A DNA stretch of 64,000 nucleotides from Desulfovibrionaceae bacterium (lineage in GTDB: Bacteria > Desulfobacterota > Desulfovibrionia > Desulfovibrionales > Desulfovibrionaceae): assembly GCA_009773665.1 (NCBI GenBank), contig WSYE01000009.1:1-64000 (forward strand). Direction: 5' to 3'. Under the pieces are notes generated by a model. It was given only the letters and a program-made list of their open reading frames with translations. It was not told the origin of the DNA and did not search any database. A program made the translations under genes and the position numbers. Positions 38,891 through 48,876 of the stretch are shown here, one piece after another. How positions within the stretch are numbered: the first letter of the stretch is position 1; each line of letters starts with the position of its first letter.

Positions 38891-41800
38891 ATGAGTCAGG
38901 ATTTCATGGATCCCGAACTCTTCGCCGATTTTATCGTCGAAGCGAAGGAACATCTGGAAACAATTGAGCCCAACCTGTTGGAGCTCGAAAAGAACCCGGA
39001 CAATCTCGGCCTGTTGAACGAGATTTTCCGCCCCATGCACTCGCTCAAGGGAGCATCGGGATTTCTCGGCCTGAATAATATCAATGGTCTGGCCCACAGG
39101 GCCGAAAACATACTTGACGAGTTGCGCAAGGGAAAAATCGCGGTCACGGCGGCCATCATGGACGTCATCCTCTCCGCCACCGACGCCTTGCGCACCATGA
39201 TCGACAACCTGGAAACCCAGGGCTACGAGGGTGAAGTCGAAACCGCCTCCATCATCCACCGCATTGAGGCCATCCTGGCCGGCGAGGACATGTCCGAACC
39301 GGTGACAGCCTCCCCCCCTGCTGTGGAAACGGTTCCCGACATGGAGAAGGTCGAAGCCATCGTGGAGCCAGATTACGAAGCTCCCGCACCTTCCGCCACT
39401 TCTGCCGAGGAGGAATCCGTGGCCGCGAAGAAAACGACCCCGACGGGCGAAAATCGCGCGTTCATCATGCCTCCCGTGGTCGAGACAGGGCCAGCCTACG
39501 GGTTGCAGGCCATCGGCGAAGGGCATCTGACAGATTTTCTGGAGGAAGCGCAGGAGCTTATCGAAAGCTTGAACGCCGGTTTGCTGGAGCTTGAGAAAGA
39601 CCCGGAAACCGGTGGCGATCTGGTCAACGACATTTTCCGTTACTTCCACAACCTCAAGGGCAACTCCGGCATCATCGGCCACAAGGAACTGAACGCCCTG
39701 ACGCACGAGGCGGAAACCCTCCTCAACAAAGTGCGCAAAGGGGAAATGGTTTCCACCCCCCGCATGATCGACCTGCTGCTCGGCACGGTAGACATGATGG
39801 AGACCCTGGTCGGCAAGATCGACGCCAAGCAGAACAATGCCATCCCGGTGGATATCTCCTTCCTGGTGGAAAAACTGCAACAGGCCGTGGCCACCGGAGA
39901 TGTGGATTTCAGCGACATGGTCGCGCCCGTGACGGAAGAGGCTGCTCAGTCTGCCGAGCCCGAGCCTGTGCCCGCTGAGCCGCAAGCCCAGACTGAGCCG
40001 AAGGTCGAGGCTCCGGCGGAACCTGCGGTCAAAGTGCCGCCAGCGCCGAAACAGACCCCTCAGGAGGCCGATGCGCCTGCTGGCGATTCCGGACTGGACG
40101 CCGAAGACATCGAGATTTTCGAGCAGACTACCGCCCAGCAGATGGACAACATTCATCTGGCCCTGAAGGAACTCGCCAAGGACGGCACCAACAAGGAATA
40201 CATCGACGGCCTGTACCGTTCGCTAGACACCCTGCGCAATTCCACCGGCTACATGGGCTTTGACGACCTGAAGGTCTACGCGGAGCGCACGGCGGGCATG
40301 GTGGACCAGGCCCGCAAGACCGGCCTGGACTTCGAGCTGATGCTGGACATTCTGGGCCAGGAATGCGGCATCCTCGAGGACATGTTGAAGAAAGCCTTGG
40401 CGAGCCTCAAAGGCGGCGGCGCGAAAACCGCTGCGGCACAGCCTGCACCGGCGAAGCCCGCTTCGGCCCCACAGCCCAAGGCTGAAGCCGTGGTGGAAGA
40501 GCCCAAGCCCGCAGCGGCTCCAGCGCCAAAAACCGAACCCGCCAAGCCGGAAAAGGCCCCCGAGCCCGCTCCCGCCAAGCCGGAGCCGAAAGCCGCCCCC
40601 CCGGTTGCGCCGAAACCAGCTCCCGCCCAGGCTCCGGCTCCCAAGCCGGAAGCCAAGCCTGCTCCCAAGCCCGAGGCCAAACCCGCACCGGCTCCGGCTC
40701 CCGCAGCCCCGGCAGGGCAGGGACAGCCTGCGGGCGGGCCGAAAGTCTCCTCCACCATCCGCGTGGACCATGAAAAGCTGGACCACCTGATGAACCTCAT
40801 CGGTGAGCTCATCATCAACCGCAACCGGTACGCCCTGCTTGCCAGATCCCTGGAGGAGGGCAAGATCGACGTCCAGGAAATTGCACAGCAGCTCACCGAA
40901 ACCACTTACGCCATGGCCCGATTGTCCGACGACCTTCAAGACACCATCATGAAGGTCCGCATGGTGCCGGTGTCCTCGGTGTTCTCGCGCTTCCCGCGTC
41001 TGGTGCGCGACTTGTCCCGCAAGTCGGGCAAGGAAGTCGAACTGATCATGGAAGGTGAAGAGACCGAGCTGGACAAATCCGTGGTGGAGGTCATCGGCGA
41101 TCCGCTGGTGCACCTGATCCGAAACAGCGTGGACCATGGTCTGGAGACCGAGGAAGCGCGCTTGGCTGCGGGCAAGAGCCCCATCGGCAAGGTCTTCCTG
41201 CGCGCCTACCACCGTGGAAACTCCGTGGCCATTGAAGTCGAGGACGAAGGCAAGGGCATCGACCCGGCTAAGATGCGCGAGGTAGGCATCCGCAAGGGGC
41301 TGGTCACGCCGGAAGAGGCCAAGGCGATGGACGACCGCGACGCCCTGGAGATGATCTTCATGCCGGGATTTTCCTCGGCGGAGACCATTACCGACATTTC
41401 CGGGCGCGGTGTGGGCATGGACGTGGTTCGTACCAACATCAAGAACCTCAAGGGCACGGTGAGCGTCACCAGCGAAGTGGGCAAGGGGACCAAGTTCACC
41501 ATGGCCCTGCCGCTGACCCTGGCCATCATCGACGCACTGATGGTCGTGGTGGGCAACCAGACCTACGCCATCCCTCTGGACGCGGTGTCCGAGACCACCA
41601 AGATAGAGGTCAAGCGCATGACTGAGGTCAACAAGCGCAAGGCCGTGACGCTTCGTGGCGAGGTGCTGGGCATCATTGAACTGCGCGAGATTCTGGAGAT
41701 TCCATCCGAGCCCGAAGAGGAACAGAAGGAGATCGTGTCAATGGTCATCCTCCAGGACAACGACCGCCGCCTGGGCGTGATCGTGGACAAACTTCTGGAG

Positions 41801-41953
41801 CGCCAGGAAGTGGTCATCAAGCCGCTGGGCAGCTACCTCTCCGATTTCGACATGCGCGGCCTGTCCGGCGCGACCATCATGGGCGACGGCTCCGTGGTGC
41901 TGATCCTAGATCCCCACGAGATATACCTGATGTCCACCTCGCAGCGCGGCTAG
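38891..41953 (+). CDS. cheA: Chemotaxis histidine kinase CheA with three Hpt-like domains
   Basis: Hpt MHSLKGASGF and FHNLKGNSGI, third Hpt-like LDTLRNSTGY; Pro/Ala linker; HATPase NSVDHGLE; C-terminal CheW-like domain. Confidence 0.96.
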   Translation: MSQDFMDPELFADFIVEAKEHLETIEPNLLELEKNPDNLGLLNEIFRPMHSLKGASGFLGLNNINGLAHRAENILDELRKGKIAVTAAIMDVILSATDALRTMIDNLETQGYEGEVETASIIHRIEAILAGEDMSEPVTASPPAVETVPDMEKVEAIVEPDYEAPAPSATSAEEESVAAKKTTPTGENRAFIMPPVVETGPAYGLQAIGEGHLTDFLEEAQELIESLNAGLLELEKDPETGGDLVNDIFRYFHNLKGNSGIIGHKELNALTHEAETLLNKVRKGEMVSTPRMIDLLLGTVDMMETLVGKIDAKQNNAIPVDISFLVEKLQQAVATGDVDFSDMVAPVTEEAAQSAEPEPVPAEPQAQTEPKVEAPAEPAVKVPPAPKQTPQEADAPAGDSGLDAEDIEIFEQTTAQQMDNIHLALKELAKDGTNKEYIDGLYRSLDTLRNSTGYMGFDDLKVYAERTAGMVDQARKTGLDFELMLDILGQECGILEDMLKKALASLKGGGAKTAAAQPAPAKPASAPQPKAEAVVEEPKPAAAPAPKTEPAKPEKAPEPAPAKPEPKAAPPVAPKPAPAQAPAPKPEAKPAPKPEAKPAPAPAPAAPAGQGQPAGGPKVSSTIRVDHEKLDHLMNLIGELIINRNRYALLARSLEEGKIDVQEIAQQLTETTYAMARLSDDLQDTIMKVRMVPVSSVFSRFPRLVRDLSRKSGKEVELIMEGEETELDKSVVEVIGDPLVHLIRNSVDHGLETEEARLAAGKSPIGKVFLRAYHRGNSVAIEVEDEGKGIDPAKMREVGIRKGLVTPEEAKAMDDRDALEMIFMPGFSSAETITDISGRGVGMDVVRTNIKNLKGTVSVTSEVGKGTKFTMALPLTLAIIDALMVVVGNQTYAIPLDAVSETTKIEVKRMTEVNKRKAVTLRGEVLGIIELREILEIPSEPEEEQKEIVSMVILQDNDRRLGVIVDKLLERQEVVIKPLGSYLSDFDMRGLSGATIMGDGSVVLILDPHEIYLMSTSQRG

Positions 41954-41992
41954 TCGAGCATGGAGCAGGCATCTCTCGCGTACTCGTAAAAA

Positions 41993-42021
41993 AACAGGCG
42001 GACCATTTGGTCCGCCTGTTT
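41993..42021 (+). terminator. Terminator after cheA
   Basis: aacaggcggaccatttggtccgcctgttt hairpin. Confidence 0.8.
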
Positions 42022-42191
42022 GCGCTTATGCGTGCTGTCGAGCCTTTTCACGCACCTGCTTCATGGAACGCTGTAAGCGCTCCATATAAATCTCAGTAGC
42101 TTAAATAACTGTCAGACGCAGCACCAACTGCATGGCTCCAGGCCAATCCAGCTTCACCCCGCCAGTAAGGAAAGAACGACCGTCCCTAAAG

Positions 42192-42230
42192 GGGATTCCA
42201 CAAGGGCGCAGCCCTTTGGCCGCCGGAGGC
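42192..42230. repeat. Dispersed hairpin repeat, copy 2
   Basis: gggattccacaagggcgcagccctttggccgccggaggc, near match to 12946-12983. Confidence 0.7.
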
Positions 42231-42274
42231 TGTCCTTCGCCTGTCATCCCCTCACCCCCTAACACACTCACTCT

Positions 42275-43003
42275 CTAGGGTAGCAGGAAGTTGGGCGTCT
42301 TCTGCCGACTTGTGCGCCAGTCGCCTGGAGGCAGGTACGTCGGGCCGGGATCGGGAACGCCGGGGACGGTGGCCACCGTGGGTCGGATGGTGCCCCTGCC
42401 GCCCGAGGACGATTCCATCAGATAGGCCACAGGCAGGCTCATGGGCATCACGCTGCTGGTCTTGGCCAGCACGTCGTTGTTGCGGGCGTCCATGACCTCC
42501 ACGTTGAAGCGCACGCCCTGGGGTGTGGCCACGTAGGTTCCGGCCATGACCAGGGTCCCCTGAAATTGTTTCGTAGCCAGCGCGCGCACGTCGCGGCTCA
42601 GCATGAACTCGCCCTGGGACTTGTCGAATATAACCTCGGAGGTCTTCCTGATCTCCTGGACGTAGTATCCCTTGCCGTTCATGGCCGAACCGAGCTGCTC
42701 AGCCATGGCCCTGGCCAGGGGAGCGGCCTGCCCCATGTTGTTGAGGTCGGTCGGCGTGGTGACGATCAGCCATTGCAGGCCGCGCGTGGTGGTGTGGTTG
42801 AATCCCAGGCGTCCGGCCAGCTGCGTGTCCAGTTCATCCGCCATGATGCGCGCGTACTGGGGGTAATATTCATTGGTGTCGGGCTTGTTGCCGCCCCAGG
42901 GCATGGACGCTCCCACCTCGTGAAACAGCGAGGCCATCTCACCGTTGGCGTAGGGGGCGCAGGCCGAGGCGGCAAAAAGCAGCAGCCAGGCGAATCGTTT
43001 CAT
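42275..43003 (-). CDS. FlgO-like outer membrane/lipoprotein
   Basis: MKRFAWLLLFAASACAPYA lipobox-like; MADELDTQLAGRL...ALATKQFQGTLVMAGTYVATPQGVRFNVEVMDARNNDVLA. Confidence 0.65.
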   Translation of the reverse strand: MKRFAWLLLFAASACAPYANGEMASLFHEVGASMPWGGNKPDTNEYYPQYARIMADELDTQLAGRLGFNHTTTRGLQWLIVTTPTDLNNMGQAAPLARAMAEQLGSAMNGKGYYVQEIRKTSEVIFDKSQGEFMLSRDVRALATKQFQGTLVMAGTYVATPQGVRFNVEVMDARNNDVLAKTSSVMPMSLPVAYLMESSSGGRGTIRPTVATVPGVPDPGPTYLPPGDWRTSRQKTPNFLLP

Positions 43004-43045
43004 GATCGTACTCCTCGGGCGGCATTGGCCGTCTGAAAGCGGCCT

Positions 43046-43303
43046 TTAGCGCAGGCCATGGATAGCCCGGTCCGTCGCAGCGATTTCCGCGTCGCAGCGC
43101 CGGGTCATGTCCATATCGCGCGCCGTGGCCTTGGCAAGCACAAAGTGTTCCCTGGCCAGCAGGTAGCGCCCTTCGCGCATGTCGCGCAGGCCCAGGGCGT
43201 AATGATCCAGACTGTGCGCGTCCTGCGGAATGACGGTGAGTCCCTTGCCTTGCGAACATCCGGCCAGCAGAAGCGTCAGGATGACGGCGATGGATCGCAA
43301 CAT
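43046..43303 (-). CDS. Small lipoprotein of unknown function
   Basis: MLRSIAVILTLLLAGCSQGKGL lipobox; 85 aa. Confidence 0.65.
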   Translation of the reverse strand: MLRSIAVILTLLLAGCSQGKGLTVIPQDAHSLDHYALGLRDMREGRYLLAREHFVLAKATARDMDMTRRCDAEIAATDRAIHGLR

Positions 43304-43312
43304 GTCCGTTTC

Positions 43313-44230
43313 CTATTGCTGCGGCGGGGCTGCCGGTTTGGCGGGCGTTTTGGCGGCGGTGTCCACCGGCTCACAGCCGGGCGGGCAGGGAGCCTTGGCC
43401 TTGGGTTTCGCGCTCGGTTTGGCCGTGTATTTTTTCTTTACGGACGGCGTATAGGGCGTCGGCGCCCTGGAGCCGGAGCCGGGAGGATCGTTCACGTCGC
43501 GCGCGCCGATCATGGTGGGCGGAGTGGGGCGCAGGCCGTTGTAGTCCGGCAGGCCCAGCATGCGCCGCAGGGTCGGGGTCATGGGGATGAGTACCGATCC
43601 GCTCCGCAGCACGCGCCCGGAGCCTTCCACCAGCCTCGCGTTGACGAACAGATTTTCGCGATCCACGTAGTAGGACCCGGCCAGCACGGCCAGGGGCTCG
43701 ACGGGGACCTTCCTGCCTTTGGCGCGGACAGGTGCGGCTCCGCGCGCCTCGCGCACGGGGAAACCACGGCTGTTGAGTTCGTAAATCATCTGCTCACCCA
43801 CCAGCCTCCCGAAAGAAGACGTGGACCTGTTATCCTGATCCACGAAGGCCGACGGCATGCTGACGACGCCTGTCAAAGGAGTGTCTCCGCCAAGCCCACG
43901 GGTGATCTGGGAGGCAAGTTCGCGCACGTAGAGGCGTATCTCCTCGGCGTCGGCACGCGAGGGGGCCTGGGGCGCGGGAGGTCCGCCAGGCGCATAATAG
44001 ACGTAGCCGCCCGAGGCGTCTGGTACCATATACCCTTGGGACGCTCCTGGGGTGGAACGCACACTCACTCCCGAAACACCATTTATGGTGGTACTTTTCG
44101 AGGCGGAAACGTCCACCTGCGCGCCGGGGTCCATCGGGCCGATGGTCTGCGCCGAGGCCTCGGCGGCCAACGCCGGGGCGCACAGCAGCGCGGCGGTGAG
44201 GGCAAACGCGCGCATGATTGTATCCTCCAA
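43313..44230 (-). CDS. FlgO-family secreted protein
   Basis: Signal peptide; GRLVGEQMIYELNSRGFPVREARG...AVLAGSYYVDRENLFVNARLVEGSGRVLRSGSVLIPMT. Confidence 0.7.
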   Translation of the reverse strand: MEDTIMRAFALTAALLCAPALAAEASAQTIGPMDPGAQVDVSASKSTTINGVSGVSVRSTPGASQGYMVPDASGGYVYYAPGGPPAPQAPSRADAEEIRLYVRELASQITRGLGGDTPLTGVVSMPSAFVDQDNRSTSSFGRLVGEQMIYELNSRGFPVREARGAAPVRAKGRKVPVEPLAVLAGSYYVDRENLFVNARLVEGSGRVLRSGSVLIPMTPTLRRMLGLPDYNGLRPTPPTMIGARDVNDPPGSGSRAPTPYTPSVKKKYTAKPSAKPKAKAPCPPGCEPVDTAAKTPAKPAAPPQQ

Positions 44231-44503
44231 GGGTTTATCCCTTTATCGGCGGCAGGGCGAAAACCCTTTAGACTCGCCAGGGCGGACGAATTTTCCTATG
44301 TATACCGCCTCTCCAGCTTTTAGGCAAAGTCCATGCCGTGATTGTGGACAACCGGATGTGATCTGGTTATTGAATGGTCACGGGTTTTGTGAAATTCGTG
44401 ACTATCAACAAGGTTGAGGCTCTCGTGGACGCGCGAACGCGCCCAGAGAGCCCGGCTTGGATGCCGACAATGCGGGGGGGCCGCAACCAGGAGGCATGGA
44501 GCC

Positions 44504-45568
44504 ATGTATTTTCCAGTCGCAGGGATTGAGGTTTCACCGTGGATTCCACCGGTGGTCGCCTTTTGCGTATCCTTCTGCACGTCCATGGGCGGCGTGTCCG
44601 GGGCCTTTCTGCTGCTGCCGTTCCAGCTTTCCGTACTAGGATACACCTCCCCGTCGGTGAGCGCCACCAACCAAGTCTACAACATCGTTGCCATCCCAAG
44701 CGGCGTGTACCGCTACATCAAGGAACGGCGCATGGTCTGGCCGCTGACCTATGCCACGGCCATCGGCACGCTGCCGGGCGTCTTCCTGGGAGCCTTCATT
44801 CGGGTAAAGTACCTTCCCGACCCCACAAGCTTCAAATTGTTCGCGGCCAGCGTGCTCGGCTACATCGGCCTGCGTCTGGCGCGCGACATCTTCAAGAAGG
44901 CGGCGTCGGCCAAGGGAGCGCCGGGGGCAGGACCTGGCTGCGCCATGCGCGACGCACCGAAACAGGCCAGTTGCGCCGAAAAATCCCTGGGAGGCCAGAA
45001 TGCCGCAAGCGCGGGGCAGGCGGTCCAGGTGGGGTGTTCCGGAAAGCCGTTGGAGGCTCAGGCCGGGACAACAGGTCCGCGTTGCGGCCCGCAAGGCTCC
45101 CTGGTGGACAATCTGGCCGTGTCCAAGGCCAGCTACAGTTTCAAGCGGGTGGAGTTCACCTTCCAGGGGGAAACCTACTCGTTCTCCACGGGCGGCGTGC
45201 TGCTCATGAGCTTCGTGGTGGGAATTGTGGGCGGCGTGTATGGCATCGGCGGAGGAGCCATCATCGCCCCGTTCTTCGTGGCCTTCTTCGGACTGCCCGT
45301 CTACACCGTGGCGGGCGCGGCCCTCATGGGGACGTTCCTCACGTCCATCTGCGGCGTCCTTTTCTACCAGGCCATCGCCCCGTACTACCCCCAGATGGCC
45401 GTGGCCCCAGACTGGACCCTGGGCGCGCTTTTTGGCCTGGGAGGCTTCGCGGGCATGTACGCGGGGGCGCGCTGCCAGAAATACGTTCCGGCCAAGTATA
45501 TCAAATCCTTCCTGGCGGCCTGCATCCTGTTTTTGGCCGTGAAATACATCCTGGAGGCCTTCTCCTGA
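44504..45568 (+). CDS. TauE/SafE family sulfite exporter/permease
   Basis: Multiple hydrophobic helices; VGIVGGVYGIGGGAIIAPFFVAFFGLPVYTVAGAALMGTFLTS. Confidence 0.9.
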   Translation: MYFPVAGIEVSPWIPPVVAFCVSFCTSMGGVSGAFLLLPFQLSVLGYTSPSVSATNQVYNIVAIPSGVYRYIKERRMVWPLTYATAIGTLPGVFLGAFIRVKYLPDPTSFKLFAASVLGYIGLRLARDIFKKAASAKGAPGAGPGCAMRDAPKQASCAEKSLGGQNAASAGQAVQVGCSGKPLEAQAGTTGPRCGPQGSLVDNLAVSKASYSFKRVEFTFQGETYSFSTGGVLLMSFVVGIVGGVYGIGGGAIIAPFFVAFFGLPVYTVAGAALMGTFLTSICGVLFYQAIAPYYPQMAVAPDWTLGALFGLGGFAGMYAGARCQKYVPAKYIKSFLAACILFLAVKYILEAFS

Positions 45569-45681
45569 TCCGGTTTGAAAGCTCTTGCGCAAACGCCTCA
45601 AAAGTGGTTTATCTCATCAGAATGTCGGGCTGTTCCTTGAATGTGCGGCCCGTACTTCCATGAAACCACAAAGGAGCTGAA

Positions 45682-46059
45682 ATGACCGAAAAGAATGGTA
45701 TCTACAAGTGCGATATCTGCGGCAATATCGTTGAAGTCCTGCACACCGGCGGCGGCGATCTGGTATGCTGCGGCCAGCCCATGAAGTACTTCCAGGAAAA
45801 CACCGTGGACGCGGCCAAAGAGAAGCACGTCCCCGTGATCGAGAAGACCGCCAACGGCTTCAAGGTCATGGTGGGCAGCGTCGCCCATCCCATGGAAGAG
45901 AAACACTTCATCGAGTTCATCGAGGTGATCGCGGACGGCAAGGTGTACCGCCAGGACCTCCAGCCCGGCCAGAAGCCCGAAGCTGAATTCTGTATCGCCG
46001 CCGAGAAGATCGTGGCCCGCGAGTACTGCAACATTCACGGCCTCTGGAAGGCGGAGTAA
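45682..46059 (+). CDS. dfx: Desulfoferrodoxin (superoxide reductase)
   Basis: [49 protein letters not shown]. Confidence 0.96.
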   Translation: MTEKNGIYKCDICGNIVEVLHTGGGDLVCCGQPMKYFQENTVDAAKEKHVPVIEKTANGFKVMVGSVAHPMEEKHFIEFIEVIADGKVYRQDLQPGQKPEAEFCIAAEKIVAREYCNIHGLWKAE

Positions 46060-46062
46060 CCG

Positions 46063-46575
46063 ATGCTCAGCGAGAAGATGGAACAGGCCTTGAACGAGCA
46101 GGTGAAATGGGAGCTGTGGTCTTCCTATCTGTATCTCTCCATGGCTAGCTATTTCGAGGACATGGGCCTGATGGGCTTCGCCAGTTGGATGAAAGTGCAG
46201 GAGCAGGAAGAGAAGTTCCACGCCACCAAGTTCTACGGCTACACCTTCGAGCGCGGCGGACGCATCAAGCTCCAGACCCTCGAAGCCCCCGAGAACAGCT
46301 GGAAGAGCCCCATGGCCGCTTTCCAGGACACCCTCAAGCATGAGCAGGGCGTCACCGCCCGCATCAACGCCCTGATGGACCTGGCCATTTCCGAAAAGGA
46401 CCACGCCACAGCATCCTACCTGAAGTGGTTCATCGACGAGCAGGTCGAGGAAGAGGCCAGCGTGCAGGACGTGATCAACAAGCTCAAGCTGGTGGAGGGC
46501 AACCCGTCCGCCCTGTACATGCTGGACAAGGAACTGGCGACTCGGGTCTTCACGCCCCCGGCGGCAACGGCCTGA
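46063..46575 (+). CDS. Ferritin
   Basis: MEQALNEQVKWELWSSYLYLSMASYFEDMGLMGFASWMKVQEQEEKFHATKFYGY. Confidence 0.95.
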   Translation: MLSEKMEQALNEQVKWELWSSYLYLSMASYFEDMGLMGFASWMKVQEQEEKFHATKFYGYTFERGGRIKLQTLEAPENSWKSPMAAFQDTLKHEQGVTARINALMDLAISEKDHATASYLKWFIDEQVEEEASVQDVINKLKLVEGNPSALYMLDKELATRVFTPPAATA

Positions 46576-46577
46576 CC

Positions 46578-47075
46578 ATGGCCGACAGCACCGGGGACAT
46601 GCTCTGCAAGGCTCTGGACCTGGAGCGCAAGGCCCTGGACTTTTACACCGACGCCCAGGCGCGCTGCCCGAGTGAGCTGGCCCGGAAAGTGTTCGGCGTC
46701 CTGGCCGAGGACAAGCTGCGCGTTGCCAGACGTCTGGCGGAAATCCATGCGGCCCTGAACCAGGGAATTTCCCTGGTCAGCGCGTGCAGGCTGACCGAGG
46801 AAGAGACACAGAGCCCCGGTGTGTTTGCCGAACTCAAAGCCGGTTACACGGGCGTTCCCGGCGAATGCCGGGCTGAACTGGACGTGCTCCTGCTGGCCAT
46901 GGAGGTGGAGCAGGCCTGCCTCAAGCATCTGGAAGACCAGCTGCGCGAGGCCAGGGACAAGGACGTCCGCTTCTTCCTGGAACTAGCCATGGAGGAGGAG
47001 CGTGGACATTTTGTCTTGCTCTCCGACATGCGCTACTACTTCGAACGGTTCGCTGAATCTGCGGCTAAAAAGTAG
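46578..47075 (+). CDS. Ferritin-like/rubrerythrin-like protein
   Basis: LDLERKALDFYTDAQ ... FFLELAMEEERGHFVLLSDMRYYFE. Confidence 0.75.
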   Translation: MADSTGDMLCKALDLERKALDFYTDAQARCPSELARKVFGVLAEDKLRVARRLAEIHAALNQGISLVSACRLTEEETQSPGVFAELKAGYTGVPGECRAELDVLLLAMEVEQACLKHLEDQLREARDKDVRFFLELAMEEERGHFVLLSDMRYYFERFAESAAKK

Positions 47076-47084
47076 TTCACCAAG

Positions 47085-47116
47085 CGGCCGCCGGACCATT
47101 CCGGCGGCCGTCTTTT
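47085..47116 (+). terminator. Terminator after the ferritin-like gene
   Basis: cggccgccgga/tccggcggccg followed by tctttt. Confidence 0.85.
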
Positions 47117-47144
47117 CATTGGGCTCCAAAGCCCGGAGTAGGAC

Positions 47145-48836
47145 ATGCCAGACACTTGCGTGAACATCGTCATCGGCGGAGAAGCCGGGCAGGGGCTGGT
47201 AACCGTTGGGGACTTTCTGGCCAAGGCCCTGGTTCGGGCAGGCTACGAAATCGTCGTCACCCAGGATTACCTTTCGCGAATCCGGGGCGGGCACAACACC
47301 TACGCCATCCGGGTCAGCCATGAACAAGTGCACGGCCCACGCGAATCCATCGACCTGCTCGTGGCCCTCGATGCGCAGACCGTGCTCATGCACAGGTCGG
47401 ACCTGACCGGGCGGGCCATGGTGCTGGCGGATGAATCCATCGACCGCTTGGGGCATCCCGGCCTTTCAATCCCTTTCAAGGCGTTGTGCCCTAAGCCGAT
47501 GTTCGAAAACATCGCCGCGCTGGGCGTCCTGGCCCGGATGCTGTGCCTGGACCGCAAATGGTTCGAGGACCTGATCGCCGAAACGTTCCACAAGAAGGGC
47601 GACGAGATCGTCTCCGCGAACCTGAAGGTCTTCGCGGAAGCCTTGGCCTGGGCCGAGACGCAGCAGGCCGGATTTTCCTGCATGCCCGCGCCAGAGCGCA
47701 CGGAGAAACGCCTGTTCCTGCACGGCAACGACGCCATCGCACTGGGAGCCTTGGCCGCCGGTGCGAATTTCTGTTCCTATTACCCCATGACCCCATCCAG
47801 TTCCGTAGCCTCGACACTCATCGAGCATGCCCAACGCATGGGCATGCTTGTGGAGCAGGCCGAGGACGAGATCGCGGCCATCAACATGGCGCTCGGCGCG
47901 TCCTACGCCGGGGCGAGGGTGGTTGTGCCCACCTCGGGCGGCGGGTTCGCCCTGATGGTGGAGGGCATAAGCCTCGCAGGCATGACGGAAACCCCGGTGG
48001 TGGTGGTTCTGGCCCAGCGGCCCGGTCCGGCCACAGGGCTGCCCACGCGCACGGAGCAGGGCGACCTGAATCTGGTGCTGTACGCCGGACATGGAGATTT
48101 CCCCAGGGCCGTTTTCGCTCCCGGCACGCCGGAACAATGCTTCGAGATGACCTACCGGGCCATGGATCAGGCCGAGAAGTGGCAGAGTCCGGTGTTCGTG
48201 CTCACGGACCAATATCTGGCCGACTCCTACCGGGCGGTGACTCCTTTCGATCTTTCCGCCCTGCCTCCGGTTTCCGCTCCGGACCTGACCACGGACAAGC
48301 CCGCCGGGTACGAACGCTACGCCGTCACCGAAAGCGGGGTGTCACCCAGGCTCGTTCCCGGCTTCGGGGAACATCTGGTGGTGCTCGACAGCGATGAACA
48401 CACCCCGGACGGACACATCACCGAGGATCTCGACGTGCGCGTGCGCATGGTGGACAAGCGCATGCGCAAGGGGTTGGGCCTGAAAGAAGACGTCCTGCCT
48501 CCGATCTTCACTGGAGACGATGCGCCGGACCTGCTGCTGGCCTGCTGGGGCTCCACGTTCGGCCCCGCTTTGGAGACCGCGCAAGTATTGCGCCAACAGG
48601 GAAAAAAGACTGCCGTCCTGCACTTTGGGCAGGTGTATCCCCTGAATCCGGACCAGTTCCTGCCACTTTTGGCATCCGCCGGGCGAACGGTGATGGTGGA
48701 AGGGAACTATTCCTGCCAGCTGGCCGCGCTCATCCGCCAGGAGACGGGCTACGTCTTCGGCGCGACGGTCTCGCGCTACGACGGCCTGCCTGTCACGGCC
48801 CGCCACATCCTGAGACAGCTGGAAAAGGCGAATTAA
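47145..48836 (+). CDS. 2-oxoacid:acceptor oxidoreductase, fused gamma-alpha subunit
   Basis: VIGGEAGQGLVTVGDFLAKALVRAGYEIVVTQDYLSRIRGGHNTYAIR; NDAIALGALAAGANFCSYYPMTPSSSVA. Confidence 0.95.
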   Translation: MPDTCVNIVIGGEAGQGLVTVGDFLAKALVRAGYEIVVTQDYLSRIRGGHNTYAIRVSHEQVHGPRESIDLLVALDAQTVLMHRSDLTGRAMVLADESIDRLGHPGLSIPFKALCPKPMFENIAALGVLARMLCLDRKWFEDLIAETFHKKGDEIVSANLKVFAEALAWAETQQAGFSCMPAPERTEKRLFLHGNDAIALGALAAGANFCSYYPMTPSSSVASTLIEHAQRMGMLVEQAEDEIAAINMALGASYAGARVVVPTSGGGFALMVEGISLAGMTETPVVVVLAQRPGPATGLPTRTEQGDLNLVLYAGHGDFPRAVFAPGTPEQCFEMTYRAMDQAEKWQSPVFVLTDQYLADSYRAVTPFDLSALPPVSAPDLTTDKPAGYERYAVTESGVSPRLVPGFGEHLVVLDSDEHTPDGHITEDLDVRVRMVDKRMRKGLGLKEDVLPPIFTGDDAPDLLLACWGSTFGPALETAQVLRQQGKKTAVLHFGQVYPLNPDQFLPLLASAGRTVMVEGNYSCQLAALIRQETGYVFGATVSRYDGLPVTARHILRQLEKAN

Positions 48837-48876
48837 GACGCGGACGACTTCCGGGATGTCCGGTCAAGGAGCTTTC

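Noticed and set aside
40420-40740. Pro/Ala/Lys low-complexity stretch in cheA considered as a DNA repeat array
   Set aside because: Imperfect codon-level repeats within a coding interdomain linker, common in CheA; no independent DNA repeat structure.
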